Notes: generated by a model not told the origin, from the sequence alone. A DNA stretch of 64,000 bases from Alphaproteobacteria bacterium (GCA_017307355.1 JAFKFG010000010.1:111196-175195), one strand, 5' to 3'. Counted from the first letter of the stretch, positions 43,875 through 53,031 are shown. Made by a program: numbers and translations.

Positions 43875-44831
43875 TCACTTCTCGAACGGGGTGCCGTTCT
43901 CGACCGCCACCCAGGCCTTGGCCATCCGCTCGGTGGGGAGCCAGACGGTGGGCTCTTCCGGCATCTTGGCGCCGGGCACCACCGCGGCCACCGTGTGCTT
44001 GGCCAGATCGCCCTGCCAGCCCTTGGCGGCGTCCAGCGGTTTCAGCACGGCCGAACCCGATGTGATCCGCATGGGCAGCACATCGTCGAAGAACATGCGG
44101 GACATTTCGTCGGAACGGCCCACCGCATGGGGCGTATTGGGCTCCTGCACCAGGGCCCAGAGGGCGCCCGGGCGGCGGTTCATCGAAAAGATGCCGGTGA
44201 CGGCGGTGATGCGGTATTGCAGATCGTCATTGCCGACAAACAAAAGCGCCGGCACGCCGCGCATCGCCTTGGAGGCGGTGCCCGTGTAATAGAAATTGCC
44301 CTTGTTGACGATGAAGGCGGCGACGCGTTCCGGCTTCCAGGCGGCGATTTCGTAATTGACTTCGCCGCCCGCCGACATGCCCCACAATACCAGCGGCGCT
44401 TTGACCAGTTCCGGATGCTTGGAGCGCTTGGCGAAGGCATTGATGGCGTTCAACAGCGCCTGGCCGCTGCCTTTCCTCACATCGGCATAGTCCTCGACAA
44501 AGGACGGCACCTTGTCCGTGAAATGGGTGCCGATCACCGCCAGCCTGTGGCTGGCCGCCCATTGCCGCCACACCGGATCGGATGCCATCTGGCGGCCTTC
44601 GCCGTTCGAGCCGGGATTGAGCACCAGGATGCCGTCCAGCCTGGCCACGCCCTCCGGCGCCCAGAAGCGGAATTCCGCCTTGTCGTAATTGGCGCCCGGC
44701 GGCGCGGCTTCGTCCAGGGTGCTGGGATCGGGTTGCAGCGGCGGCTCGCTGCGCGGGGCCTGCGCCTCGGCCAGGCCGGTGAACGCGATCAGCGCAACGC
44801 CCACGGCAATATGTTTGAGAAATTTCGACAT
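43875..44831 (-). CDS. Secreted alpha/beta hydrolase
   Basis: A 318-residue exported protein. A signal peptide (FLKHIAVGVALIAFTGLAEA) is followed by an alpha/beta-hydrolase domain. The nucleophile elbow is WGMSAGGEVNYE near 150, FVGNDDLQYRIT near 205 probably carries the acid, and a histidine lies in NTPHAVGRSDEM near 240. GILVLNPGSNGEGRQM near 70 looks like the oxyanion loop region. The fold resembles the PHB depolymerase/esterase-like group, but the substrate cannot be assigned. It stands alone between two convergent or divergent neighbours. Confidence 0.8.
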   Translation of the reverse strand: MSKFLKHIAVGVALIAFTGLAEAQAPRSEPPLQPDPSTLDEAAPPGANYDKAEFRFWAPEGVARLDGILVLNPGSNGEGRQMASDPVWRQWAASHRLAVIGTHFTDKVPSFVEDYADVRKGSGQALLNAINAFAKRSKHPELVKAPLVLWGMSAGGEVNYEIAAWKPERVAAFIVNKGNFYYTGTASKAMRGVPALLFVGNDDLQYRITAVTGIFSMNRRPGALWALVQEPNTPHAVGRSDEMSRMFFDDVLPMRITSGSAVLKPLDAAKGWQGDLAKHTVAAVVPGAKMPEEPTVWLPTERMAKAWVAVENGTPFEK

Positions 44832-45036
44832 GTCCCCGTCCCCTGTATTTTTAAGAGTCTTGTTGGGCGCATCCTAGGGATCGGGCGACGGGGTTCCAAG
44901 GCCCATCTGCGCATCTATCCGATGTTGCGACCGCGAAACTTCGACACGAATGTTTGTTCCAAATTCATTGGACAGTTTGGCGCAAACGGCATTTGAATCG
45001 GCGCCATGCAACGGGGGTTGATCGAAGGAGTTTTCC

Positions 45037-45225
45037 TTGGACGCCTATGAGATTCGCATTGTGAAAAAGCAGAAAGTTTCGCCGGTGATCTATGCCTGTT
45101 CGCAAGCCAGCGATCATGCCGCCATCCGGCGCGCCAAAAGCCTGATCGAAGACGGCGATCAGGTCGAAGTCTGGCGCGGCCTGGATTGCGTCTATGCCAC
45201 TTCGGCATCGCCATTTCGACAATGA
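45037..45225 (+). CDS. Small conserved-type hypothetical protein
   Basis: A 62-residue protein started by TTG at 45037, supported by GAAGGAG six to seven bases upstream. The sequence DAYEIRIVKKQKVSPVIYAC and then QASDHAAIRRAKSLIEDGDQVEVWRGLDCVY suggests a small alpha/beta domain with two cysteines. Similar short proteins that annotate a residue-range of Gln/Asp-rich loops are seen in alphaproteobacteria, but I cannot name a family. Its TGA stop overlaps the ATG of the RMD1-type gene (45222-45225), so the two are translated together. Confidence 0.7.
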   Translation: MDAYEIRIVKKQKVSPVIYACSQASDHAAIRRAKSLIEDGDQVEVWRGLDCVYATSASPFRQ

Positions 45226-45986
45226 CCATCAGGGCCCGGGCCGTCCTGCTGGGCGACCGCCTCAGTCCGGACCGCGCGGCGCAAGCGCGGGTGATCTCCA
45301 CCGCGCCTTTCGCCTTCCGCAAGGGTGAGGGCTTTGTCGTCGCCTTCCGCTATGGCGCGGCGGTACTGATCGGGCTCGATCCCGCCGAAGAGGATGAAAC
45401 GCTTGCCTTGCTGGCGGGACCGCCCGCCGGCGCGCGCGAGGAAGAACGGATCGGGCTGGAACTGGGCTCCGGCCAGGACGAAGGGCTCAACGCGGCGGGT
45501 GTGTTGCAATTGCGCGAGCTGACCCAGGCGCATGTGCTGGTGCTGGCCGACATATTGGGCAAGAGCGTGGCCCTGGCACATTACGAAAAGGAAATCGCTT
45601 CGGTCCTGGATGCCATCGAACCGGCGGCCGGCGCGCTGGCGGCCACGGGGCGCATTCCCAGTGCCCGCACGGAGATTTTGAAGCTGGTCGGATCGGCGCT
45701 GCTCACCCAGCATCGGGTGTCCGGCCGCATCGCCTTTGCGGAAAAGCCGGACATATTATGGGAGCATCCGGAACTGGAGCGCTTCTATGCCCGGCTCGAG
45801 GACGAATATGAAATCGTGGAGCGGGGCAGCTTGCTCAACGGCAAGATGAGCGTGATCGCCAGCGCGGCGGAAACTTTCACCGACATGATGGATACGGCCC
45901 GTTCCGCCCGGTTGGAGCTTCTGATCGTGATCCTGATCCTGGCGGAACTGGTGATTGCTGCCGCCACTCTGTTTCACCCGTGGTGA
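45222..45986 (+). CDS. RMD1/DUF155 family membrane protein
   Basis: A 254-residue protein of the RMD1/YagE/DUF155 family, whose eukaryotic members associate with mitochondria. A soluble region (1-225) includes FRYGAAVLIGLDPAEEDE, DILGKSVALAHYEKEIASVLD and KPDILWEHPELERFYARLEDEYEI; the C-terminal ARLELLIVILILAELVIAAATLF is a membrane anchor. This layout is the family standard. It is coupled to the 62-residue ORF upstream by ATGA and runs convergent to bdhA, with 10 bases between stops. The molecular role is not known. Confidence 0.87.
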   Translation: MTIRARAVLLGDRLSPDRAAQARVISTAPFAFRKGEGFVVAFRYGAAVLIGLDPAEEDETLALLAGPPAGAREEERIGLELGSGQDEGLNAAGVLQLRELTQAHVLVLADILGKSVALAHYEKEIASVLDAIEPAAGALAATGRIPSARTEILKLVGSALLTQHRVSGRIAFAEKPDILWEHPELERFYARLEDEYEIVERGSLLNGKMSVIASAAETFTDMMDTARSARLELLIVILILAELVIAAATLFHPW

Positions 45987-45996
45987 CGGGCGGCGC

Positions 45997-46779
45997 TTAT
46001 TGCGCCGTCCAGCCGCCATCGATGGGAATGATCGCGCCGGTGATGGAGCGGGCGCTGTCCGACGCCAGATAGACGGCGAGGTCCGCCACTTCCTCCACCG
46101 TGACGAATTGCTTGGTGGGCTGGGCATGCAGCAGCACGTCGTTGATCACCTGTTCGCGCGTCAGATTGCGCGCCGCCATGGTGTCGGGAATCTGTTTTTC
46201 CACCAGCGGCGTCCAGACATAGCCGGGGCAGATGGCATTGACGGTGATGCCGAAAGTGGCGGTTTCCAGGGAGACGGTCTTGGTCAGCCCGGCGATGCCG
46301 TGCTTGGCCGAGACATAGGCGGCCTTGAACGGCGAAGCGACCAGGGCGTGGGCCGAGGCGGTATTGACGATGCGGCCCCATTTCTTCGCCTTCATGCCCG
46401 GCACCGCGGCGCGGATGGCATGGAAAGCGGCGGACAGGTTGATGGCGATGATCTGGTTCCATTTCTCCACCGGGAAATCCTCGATCGGGGATACGAACTG
46501 GATGCCGGCATTGTTGACCAGGATATCGACCCCGCCCAGCTTGGCCTGGGCCTCGGCCACCATGGCGGCGATCTCTTCGCCCTTGCTCATGTCGGCGCCG
46601 GAATAATGCGCGCGGACGCCGAACTCGCTTGCGATGCCGGCGCGCTCTTTTTCGATGGCGTCCTTGTCGCCGAAACCGTTGATCACGATATCGGCGCCCT
46701 GCCGGGCGTAGGCCCGCGCGATGGCGAGGCCGATGCCGCTGGTCGAGCCGGTGACGAGGGCGACCTTGCCTTTGAGCAT
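45997..46779 (-). CDS. bdhA: 3-hydroxybutyrate dehydrogenase
   Basis: A 260-residue short-chain dehydrogenase of the D-beta-hydroxybutyrate dehydrogenase type, oxidising 3-hydroxybutyrate to acetoacetate with NAD. Cofactor motif TGSTSGIG lies at 10-17, NNAG at 89-92, and the catalytic triad is S142, Y155 and K159. Family-specific segments are GFGDKDAIEKERAGI, SAHALVASPFKAAYVSAKHG, and the substrate-loop QIPDTMAARNLTREQV, ending GGWTAQ. AAGGATTT precedes the ATG. Divergent to a patatin gene, a neighbour often met in PHB metabolism. Confidence 0.93.
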   Translation of the reverse strand: MLKGKVALVTGSTSGIGLAIARAYARQGADIVINGFGDKDAIEKERAGIASEFGVRAHYSGADMSKGEEIAAMVAEAQAKLGGVDILVNNAGIQFVSPIEDFPVEKWNQIIAINLSAAFHAIRAAVPGMKAKKWGRIVNTASAHALVASPFKAAYVSAKHGIAGLTKTVSLETATFGITVNAICPGYVWTPLVEKQIPDTMAARNLTREQVINDVLLHAQPTKQFVTVEEVADLAVYLASDSARSITGAIIPIDGGWTAQ

Positions 46780-46903
46780 GACGAAATCCTTATGTTGGAA
46801 GAGGCTTGAACCCTACCACGCCTCCGACGACTCTTTAACGAGAGTTTATTTTTGAACCGTGAATGTCACGGGAATTTTAACCCGCCCCGGCTACACTCGC
46901 GGC

Positions 46904-48073
46904 ATGGACGCAAAGCCCATCGAAATCGACGGCCTCGCCATGCCCGGCTGGCGGCCGGAACGCTGCGGCCGCATCGCCCTGGTCCTGCAGGGCGGGGGCG
47001 CGCTGGGCGCCTATCAGGCCGGCGTCTATCAGGCGATGCACGAGGCCGGGCTGGAGCCGGACTGGGTGTCCGGGGTTTCGATCGGCGCGGTGAACGCCGC
47101 TATCATCGCCGGTAACAAGCCGGAAAACCGGCTGGACCGGTTGACGGCATTCTGGAGCCGCATCACCGACCGCACCGTCTGGCTGCACACACCGGACGGC
47201 GACATTTTCCGCCAGATGCGCAATGCCGCTTCGGCCTTCCACACCATGGTGATGGGCCAGCCCGGCTTCTTCACGCCGCACAAGCTCAATCCCTGGCTCA
47301 GTCCCGCCGGCGCCAAAAGCGCCACCAGCTATTACGACAGCACGCCTTTGCGCGAGACATTGCTGGAGCTGGTGGATTTCGATCTTTTGAACAACGGCGG
47401 ATGCCGCTTCTCCGTGGGCGCGGTCAATGTGATGACCGGAAATTTCATTTTCTTCGACAATGCCAAGCACCGGATCGGGCCGGAGCACATCATGGCATCC
47501 GGGGCCTTGCCGCCCGCCTTCGCGCCGGTGCAGATCGGCACGGATTATTTCTGGGATGGCGGCATCGTCTCCAACACGCCGCTGCAGCATCTTCTGGCCC
47601 AGGACGACGACATCAATTCCCTGGTGTTCCAGGTCGATCTGTTCAGCGCCTCCGGCGCCCTGCCGCGCGCCATGCAGGACGTGATGGGCCGCGAGAAGGA
47701 TATCTCTTATTCCTCGCGCACCCGTCAGGTCACCGACATGTTCCAGCGGCTGCAGCGCTGGAAGACCCGCGCCTATCGCGCGCTTTTAAAAATTCCCGAA
47801 GCCGACCTGACCGACGAAGAACGGGCGATGCGCGACAAGCTGGCCCGGCTGCCCGCCCACACCATCCTTCCGCTGATCTCTCAGCAGAAAAGCTATGGAG
47901 GAAACGCCAAAGACTACGAATTCTCCCGCACTTCCATGCGCGAGCATTGGCAGAGCGGCCATGACGACACCACGCGCACCATGCTGCACAAGCATTGGCT
48001 GGAGATGCCGCCGGAAAATACCGGCATCGTCACTCACGACATTCACCGGGACCGCGAAGAGCCGGTTTGGTAA
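46904..48073 (+). CDS. Patatin-like phospholipase with DUF3734 region
   Basis: A 389-residue lipid acyl hydrolase. The oxyanion motif is LVLQGGGALGAYQAGVY near 27-42, the nucleophile is S59 in SGVSIGAVNAA, and the catalytic aspartate is in FWDGGIVSNTP near 225. The C-terminal third (YGGNAKDYEFSRTSMREHWQSG) is the DUF3734 extension found in proteobacterial patatins beside bdhA. The ATG at 46904 is preferred over a start at 46859. Divergent to bdhA, which suggests a link to hydroxybutyrate or PHB granules; this is contextual inference. Confidence 0.9.
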   Translation: MDAKPIEIDGLAMPGWRPERCGRIALVLQGGGALGAYQAGVYQAMHEAGLEPDWVSGVSIGAVNAAIIAGNKPENRLDRLTAFWSRITDRTVWLHTPDGDIFRQMRNAASAFHTMVMGQPGFFTPHKLNPWLSPAGAKSATSYYDSTPLRETLLELVDFDLLNNGGCRFSVGAVNVMTGNFIFFDNAKHRIGPEHIMASGALPPAFAPVQIGTDYFWDGGIVSNTPLQHLLAQDDDINSLVFQVDLFSASGALPRAMQDVMGREKDISYSSRTRQVTDMFQRLQRWKTRAYRALLKIPEADLTDEERAMRDKLARLPAHTILPLISQQKSYGGNAKDYEFSRTSMREHWQSGHDDTTRTMLHKHWLEMPPENTGIVTHDIHRDREEPVW

Positions 48074-48079
48074 TCGCCC

Positions 48080-50071
48080 TCAGCCGCCCGGCTTCAGCAC
48101 ATTGTTGGCCCGGTCGCGGTCCGGCACCACATGGTCCGGATCGACCGTCACCGACAGGATCGGCTTGGTGCTGTCCAGGCGGAGTTCGACTTCGGATTTC
48201 TGAAGCCAGGTTTCGGCGGGCAGGGCGATGCGCCGCTTTTCGCCGCCCGCGAACGCCACTTCCACCGTCGAAGGCATCACCAGCCGGTCCCGGTTGGCGA
48301 CGGTCACCACCGCGCCCTTGTCCCAGCCTTCCTTGGCGGGGACCGCGCCGGTCACGGCCAGGTCCAGATTCCAATTGTTGAAATACCAGCCTCGCCAGAA
48401 CCAGGAGAGATCCTCCCCGCCCGCGCTGTTCATCGCGCGGAAGAAATCCGACGGCGTGGGATGCTTGAACGACCAGTCGGCGATGAATTTCTTGAAGGCG
48501 AAATCGAACCGCTCCGGCCCCAATATCTGCTCGCGCAGCAGCACCAGGCCCAACGCCGATTTGAAATAGCTGGAGGGGTGGCGGTATTTCTCCCGCACCT
48601 GGTCGGACCTCGTCATCATGACCGGCGCTTCGCGGTCGGCCAGAAGCGGCAAGATCTCGTCCACCGGATTGCCCTTGCCCGGCGCATATTCGCCGTCGCG
48701 CTTGGGGCCGAATTCCTTGAAATCGTCGGATTCGAAAATGTCGATGAAGGTGTTGAAGCCTTCGTCCATCCATTGGTCGCGCCGCTCGTTGAAGCCCACC
48801 ACCATGGGAAACCAGGTATGGCCGATCTCATGCGCGGTGATCCAGAACAGCTGGGGATCGCGGTCCTTATAGCTGTCGAAGGCGACGCCGGGATATTCCA
48901 TGCCGTCGATCGGCCCACCCAGGCTGGATGCCACCGGCCAGGGATAGACCGACCAGCGCTTCGAGAAATTCTCCACCGCATGCTTGAGATATTCGGTGGA
49001 GCGGCCCCAACCCTTGGGCTCGGCGCCTTCCACCGGATAAAGCGATTGGGCCAGCGCGGTCTTGCCGCCGGGCAGGTTGATCCGTGCCGCGTCCCAGATG
49101 AGCGCCTTGCTGGCGATGAAGGCGACATCGCGGCTGTCGGTCATATGGAAGCGCCAGGTCAAGGTGCCGTCCTGCTTGGGGCGGCTGGCGGGATCGTTGA
49201 TCTCGGCGGCGGTGCGGATCATCACCGTCTTGTCGCTCTGGCGCGCCTGGGCGAGCCGATCCTGCTGGGCCTTGGTGAGAACCTCCTGCGGATTGGTGAG
49301 TTCGCCCGAACCCGCCACCAGCATGTCTGAGGGTACGGTCATGGCGACATCGAAATCGCCATATTCCAGATAAAATTCCGAGGCGATGTAAGGCAACGTG
49401 TCCCAGCCGCGCAGATCGTCGAACACAGCCATGCGCGGATACCATTGGGCGAGATCGAAAATCTCGCCATCCTTGGCCGTGTCATGGCCGGTGCGCCCGG
49501 CGCTGCCCTTGGGCACGGTGTAATGATAGGCGATGTGCAGCTTGATCTGCCCGCCCTTGGCTTTCAGTGCTTCGGGCAGGCGCACCTGCATGCGGGTGTC
49601 GCTGATCACGGTTTCGGCCTTCACGGCCTGGCTGCCTTCGCCGATCTCCACCTTGTCCAGCACGAAGCCGTCGGTGGATTGCGGCGCGGCGCGGCGCGAC
49701 GTGCCCGCCGCGGTGCGGGCACGTGCATCCTTCTTGTAGATATTCTCGTCCAGCTGCACCCACAGCGCGGTCAGCGCGGTGGGGCTGTTGTTGGTGTAGG
49801 TGATGACTTCGTCGCCCGCCAGGGTGGCCTTCGCCGGATCGAGCGTGGCGGCGATTTTATAATCCGCCCGGTTCTGCCAATAGTCCGGGCCCGGCGCCCC
49901 GTCGCCCGCGCGATAGCTGTTGACGGCCACGGGCAGGGTGAGCGGCGCGAAGGCGCGGCGGGGATCGTAGCGGCCTTGACTGGCTTGCTTTTCGGCGGCG
50001 CGGTCGCAGCCTGCCAGCGCCAGAACCGAAACCGCCAGCAATCCGACCGCAATCGCGCGTGCCGTCCCCAT
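48080..50071 (-). CDS. M1 family metallopeptidase lipoprotein
   Basis: A 663-residue gluzincin aminopeptidase. The N-terminus is a lipoprotein signal (LLAVSVLALAGC, lipobox LAGC), so it is anchored in the envelope. The zinc site is HEIGH followed exactly 18 residues later by the glutamate in WMDEGF, the M1 pattern; the motif normally read GxMEN appears here as GGPIDGMEYPG. Many homologues in Caulobacterales and relatives act on peptides outside the cytoplasm. It is convergent with the patatin gene, with 6 bases between stops. Confidence 0.9.
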   Translation of the reverse strand: MGTARAIAVGLLAVSVLALAGCDRAAEKQASQGRYDPRRAFAPLTLPVAVNSYRAGDGAPGPDYWQNRADYKIAATLDPAKATLAGDEVITYTNNSPTALTALWVQLDENIYKKDARARTAAGTSRRAAPQSTDGFVLDKVEIGEGSQAVKAETVISDTRMQVRLPEALKAKGGQIKLHIAYHYTVPKGSAGRTGHDTAKDGEIFDLAQWYPRMAVFDDLRGWDTLPYIASEFYLEYGDFDVAMTVPSDMLVAGSGELTNPQEVLTKAQQDRLAQARQSDKTVMIRTAAEINDPASRPKQDGTLTWRFHMTDSRDVAFIASKALIWDAARINLPGGKTALAQSLYPVEGAEPKGWGRSTEYLKHAVENFSKRWSVYPWPVASSLGGPIDGMEYPGVAFDSYKDRDPQLFWITAHEIGHTWFPMVVGFNERRDQWMDEGFNTFIDIFESDDFKEFGPKRDGEYAPGKGNPVDEILPLLADREAPVMMTRSDQVREKYRHPSSYFKSALGLVLLREQILGPERFDFAFKKFIADWSFKHPTPSDFFRAMNSAGGEDLSWFWRGWYFNNWNLDLAVTGAVPAKEGWDKGAVVTVANRDRLVMPSTVEVAFAGGEKRRIALPAETWLQKSEVELRLDSTKPILSVTVDPDHVVPDRDRANNVLKPGG

Positions 50072-50117
50072 GAGAATCCCCGCTCATTTTTATCGCGCGG
50101 GATGATGTGGCATTTTC

Positions 50118-51329
50118 CTAGGGAGTGGAAGGGTCGGGGACCGGCACGGACGCAACCCTGCGTAGCGTCCATTGCGTGACCAGGAACGCGGCAACGGCGC
50201 AAGCGGCGACTCCATATGCCATCGGCTGCGGCATGCCGTTGGCGAACACGCCCGCCAGCGCCATCACCGCCGATCCGATGATCATCTGCAGCGCGCCCAT
50301 CAGCGCCGACGCCGTGCCCGCGATGGCGCCGTGATGTTCCAGCGCCAGGACGGCGGTGGTGGGGATCACCAATCCCAGAAAGCCGTAGCCGACGAACAAG
50401 GGGGCCATCAACGCGAACAGAGTGTCGATGCCGGCCGCGAACACCAGCGCCAGCACCAGCATGGAAAGGGCAAAGCCGGCGGCGGCCGCGCGCACCACTT
50501 TGGGCAGGCCGTAGCGCTGAGTGAGCATGCCGGTGAGCTGGCTGAAGCCGAAGAAAGAGGCCGCGTTCAAGGCGAAGCAAAGGCTGAACAATTTGGGCGT
50601 CAACCCGTAATGATTGATCAGCACGAAGGAAGCGCTGCCCAGATAGACGAAGAAGGAGGACACGCCCAGCGCGCCCACCAGCACCAAGCCGATGAATTCG
50701 CCGTCGCGCAGCAAAAGCCCATAGGCGCTGAAGGCGCCGCGCCAGGTGCTGTCGGCGCGATGATGGTCCTCGCGGGTTTCCTTCAGCTGCGTCACGGCCA
50801 GGATCAGGGCAAGGATCGCGGCGATGGTGAGAACCGCAAAGACCCCGCGCCAGCCGAACGCCCCGATCACGAAGCTGCCGGTGAGCGGCGCCAGGATCGG
50901 GGAGATGCTGACCGTGAGCATCAGCAGCGACATCAGCCTGGTCGCGTCATGGCCGGTATAAAGATCGCGCACGATGGCGCGAGGGATCACCATGCCGGCG
51001 CAGGCGCCGAACGCCTGGACCACGCGAAAGCCGATCAGGATTTCGATATCGGGCGCCAGCGCGCAGCCGATGCTGCCCACCGTGAAGATGATCAGCCCGC
51101 CATAGATCGGCAGCTTGCGGCCCACAATGTCGCTGAGCGGGCCGTAGAAAAGCTGGCAGATGCCGATGACGATGAAATAGGCCATCAGGCTCATCTGCAC
51201 CGCGCCCGTGCCGGCGCCCAGGCTTTTGCCCATCGAAGGCAAGGCGGGAAGATACATGTCGATGGCGAAAGGCCCGACCGCGGTGATGAGGCCGAGCACG
51301 ATCGCCATGCCCAGAAAGCGTCGCGTCAC
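50118..51329 (-). CDS. Bcr/CflA family multidrug efflux MFS transporter
   Basis: A 403-residue 12-helix MFS protein. Typical family segments are GLITAVGPFAIDMYLPALPSM near the start, YGPLSDIVGRKLPIYGGLI in the loop between helices 2 and 3, and IPRAIVRDLYTG before helix 5. The ends of this group export chloramphenicol, bicyclomycin or sulfonamides in known members. It lies 46 bases upstream of nothing on its own strand and downstream of the VOC gene, and the two may share a transcript, since only 36 bases separate them. Confidence 0.92.
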   Translation of the reverse strand: MTRRFLGMAIVLGLITAVGPFAIDMYLPALPSMGKSLGAGTGAVQMSLMAYFIVIGICQLFYGPLSDIVGRKLPIYGGLIIFTVGSIGCALAPDIEILIGFRVVQAFGACAGMVIPRAIVRDLYTGHDATRLMSLLMLTVSISPILAPLTGSFVIGAFGWRGVFAVLTIAAILALILAVTQLKETREDHHRADSTWRGAFSAYGLLLRDGEFIGLVLVGALGVSSFFVYLGSASFVLINHYGLTPKLFSLCFALNAASFFGFSQLTGMLTQRYGLPKVVRAAAAGFALSMLVLALVFAAGIDTLFALMAPLFVGYGFLGLVIPTTAVLALEHHGAIAGTASALMGALQMIIGSAVMALAGVFANGMPQPMAYGVAACAVAAFLVTQWTLRRVASVPVPDPSTP

Positions 51330-51365
51330 GAGAATGTCCGTTCTGAAGGGCCGGCGGTTATACGG

Positions 51366-52121
51366 TCATCGCTTCGGCGCCACCAGCGCGAAATAGGCAC
51401 CGAGCGGATCCATGCACTGGATGATGAACATGGGACCGGGCACTTCGGCCGGACCCATCAGCACCTTGCCGCCGGCCGCCTTCACCCGCTCGGCGGCGGC
51501 ATCGATGGCATCGACGTTGAAATAATAGCCCCAATTCGGGACGGGAATCGCGTCCGGCTTGGTCATCATCCCGCCCACCGGCTCGGCGCCGGTGGCGAAC
51601 AACTGATAGGTGCCCATCGGACCCATCTCGAAGGCTTCGGCCTTGGTCCAGCCGAACAGCTTTTCGTAGAAGGCGAAGGCGGATTTCCATTCGCCCGCCA
51701 TCAATTCGCGCCAGCCGATGCCGCCCGGCATGCGGGAGGGCACGGGCGGGAAGGCTTCGCTGTTCAGCCCCTTGGCGAGAAGAAAGCCCGCGCCTTGCGG
51801 ATCGGACACCACGGCGAAGCGGATGATGCCGGGCACGTCGGTGGGCGGGCGATGCACTTTGCCGCCTTCCGCTTCCAGGCGCTTGCACATCGCATCGACA
51901 TCGTCGGCCCAGACATAGCCCAGCCAGGCGGGCGGCATGCCCCCCGCCGGAATCGGCATCAGCCCGGCCACCGGCACGCCATTGGCAGTAAAGAGGGTAT
52001 AGGACTGGCTGGGTGTGCTGCCGTCCATGGTGCCCCAGCCGACCACGGCGCCGTAAAAGGCGGCGGCCGCTTTGGTGTCGGTGGTCACGACGTCGTACCA
52101 GAAGAATTGTCCCTGCTTCAT
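51366..52121 (-). CDS. VOC family protein, two glyoxalase-like domains
   Basis: A 251-residue protein of two vicinal-oxygen-chelate modules (about 1-120 and 130-251), each with the start pattern GQFFWYDVVTTDTKAAAAFY and GWRELMAGEWKSAFAFYEKLFGW. Most members bind a metal and act as glyoxalase-like, bleomycin-resistance or dioxygenase enzymes; the metal ligands are not obvious here. The start at 52121 (MKQGQFFW) is supported by GGGAGACGG upstream. It is divergent from marR, with an overlapping palindrome as the probable operator. Confidence 0.88.
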   Translation of the reverse strand: MKQGQFFWYDVVTTDTKAAAAFYGAVVGWGTMDGSTPSQSYTLFTANGVPVAGLMPIPAGGMPPAWLGYVWADDVDAMCKRLEAEGGKVHRPPTDVPGIIRFAVVSDPQGAGFLLAKGLNSEAFPPVPSRMPGGIGWRELMAGEWKSAFAFYEKLFGWTKAEAFEMGPMGTYQLFATGAEPVGGMMTKPDAIPVPNWGYYFNVDAIDAAAERVKAAGGKVLMGPAEVPGPMFIIQCMDPLGAYFALVAPKR

Positions 52122-52148
52122 CGCCGTCTCCCTTGAGCGCCCGACACT

Positions 52149-52181
52149 CAACTTGACTTAATAAGTTGAAGTCAACATAAT
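52149..52181. promoter_or_regulatory. MarR-type operator overlapping a sigma-70 promoter
   Basis: Two overlapping palindromes occur: CAACTT with AAGTTG (52149-52168) and TTGACTT with AAGTCAA (52153-52175). A near-ideal promoter for marR, TTGACT (52153-52158), 17 bases, CATAAT (52176-52181), is built from the same bases. The expected transcription start falls at the GTG codon of marR (52188). Binding here could repress marR and control the divergent VOC gene. Confidence 0.7.
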
Positions 52182-52187
52182 TGTTGG

Positions 52188-52679
52188 GTGACGGATGTTC
52201 CTTTCGAAACCACCCTTATGGTGCGCGATACGTGCCTGTGCCTGGCGACGCAGCGGGCGGCGCGGGCCTTGGCGCGCCGGTTCGACGATGCGTTCCGCAC
52301 GCTCGATCTCACCAATGGGCAATTCTCGCTGCTGATGGCGCTGAACCGGCCCAAGCCGCCCACCATCGCGCCCCTGGCCGAATTCCTGGCGATGGACCGC
52401 ACCACCTTGACCGCCGCGCTGAAGCCGTTGGAGCGGCGCGGGCTCATTCAGATTTCGGTCGATCCGGACGACCGGCGCAGCCGCCTGCTCAAGCTCACGG
52501 CCAAGGGGCGCGGATTGCTGGCCAAGGCGCTTCCGATCTGGAAGGAACATCATGCGTTGCTGGAGCAGGAGACCGGTCCCGCGGACGGCCTGCGCCAAAG
52601 CCTCGCCGAATTGGCGATGCCGGACAAGAACCGGCCGCGCGTTGCTTCGCGGGCCAAATCCTCCCTGCCTTGCGACTAG
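52188..52679 (+). CDS. MarR family transcriptional regulator
   Basis: A 163-residue winged helix-turn-helix regulator of the MarR family. RRFDDAFRTLDLTNGQFSLL is the first helix set, PLAEFLAMDRTTLTAALKPL the recognition helix, and RRGLIQISVDPDDRRSRLLKLT the wing with the conserved Asp-Arg. The GTG start at 52188 is close to the predicted transcription start, so the message may be leaderless; an internal ATG at 52218 is the alternative and has no ribosome binding site. It probably represses itself and the divergent VOC gene. Confidence 0.9.
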   Translation: MTDVPFETTLMVRDTCLCLATQRAARALARRFDDAFRTLDLTNGQFSLLMALNRPKPPTIAPLAEFLAMDRTTLTAALKPLERRGLIQISVDPDDRRSRLLKLTAKGRGLLAKALPIWKEHHALLEQETGPADGLRQSLAELAMPDKNRPRVASRAKSSLPCD

Positions 52680-52692
52680 CGAGCTGGGCGAT

Positions 52693-53031
52693 TTAACGAG
52701 CCGGCGCCGGGCCGGCTCCCGCCAGCTGCGCCTGATCCATCGCCGTGACCACCACATTGGCGGTCTGGTCGTATCCCAGCGCCGAAGCATCCAGGGTGAC
52801 GGTCCGCCCACCGGTCAACGCGATATCGGCCTTGAGGGGTTTGCCCTTGGCGTCGGTCTGAACCTTGACCAGCGATCCAACGGCGGCGCCCTTGGGATCG
52901 ACCACCCGGGCGCCCACGATCTTGGCCGGCACGGCGGCGATGCTGTTGAGCGCCATGGGAGCGAATTCCTCAGCCACAAGGGGCGAGGCGGAAGCGATAA
53001 AAACAAAGCAAAGCGCGAACAGGATTTTCAT
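52693..53031 (-). CDS. Small exported protein, PRC-barrel-like
   Basis: A 112-residue protein with a signal peptide (MKILFALCFVFIASASPLVA, cleaved before EEFAP). The mature part AKIVGARVVDPKGAAVGSLV and then KADIALTGGRTVTLDASALGYDQ follows the pattern of PRC-barrel domains. The function is unknown; such proteins are frequent near envelope genes. The ATG at 53031 is chosen, as the upstream extension breaks the signal peptide. It is convergent to marR. Confidence 0.65.
   Translation of the reverse strand: MKILFALCFVFIASASPLVAEEFAPMALNSIAAVPAKIVGARVVDPKGAAVGSLVKVQTDAKGKPLKADIALTGGRTVTLDASALGYDQTANVVVTAMDQAQLAGAGPAPAR

Noticed and set aside
44958..44972. Short inverted repeat TCCAA-ATTCA-TTGGA before the 62-residue gene
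   Set aside because: Five-base arms occur by chance; no regulator is adjacent and there is no second copy nearby.
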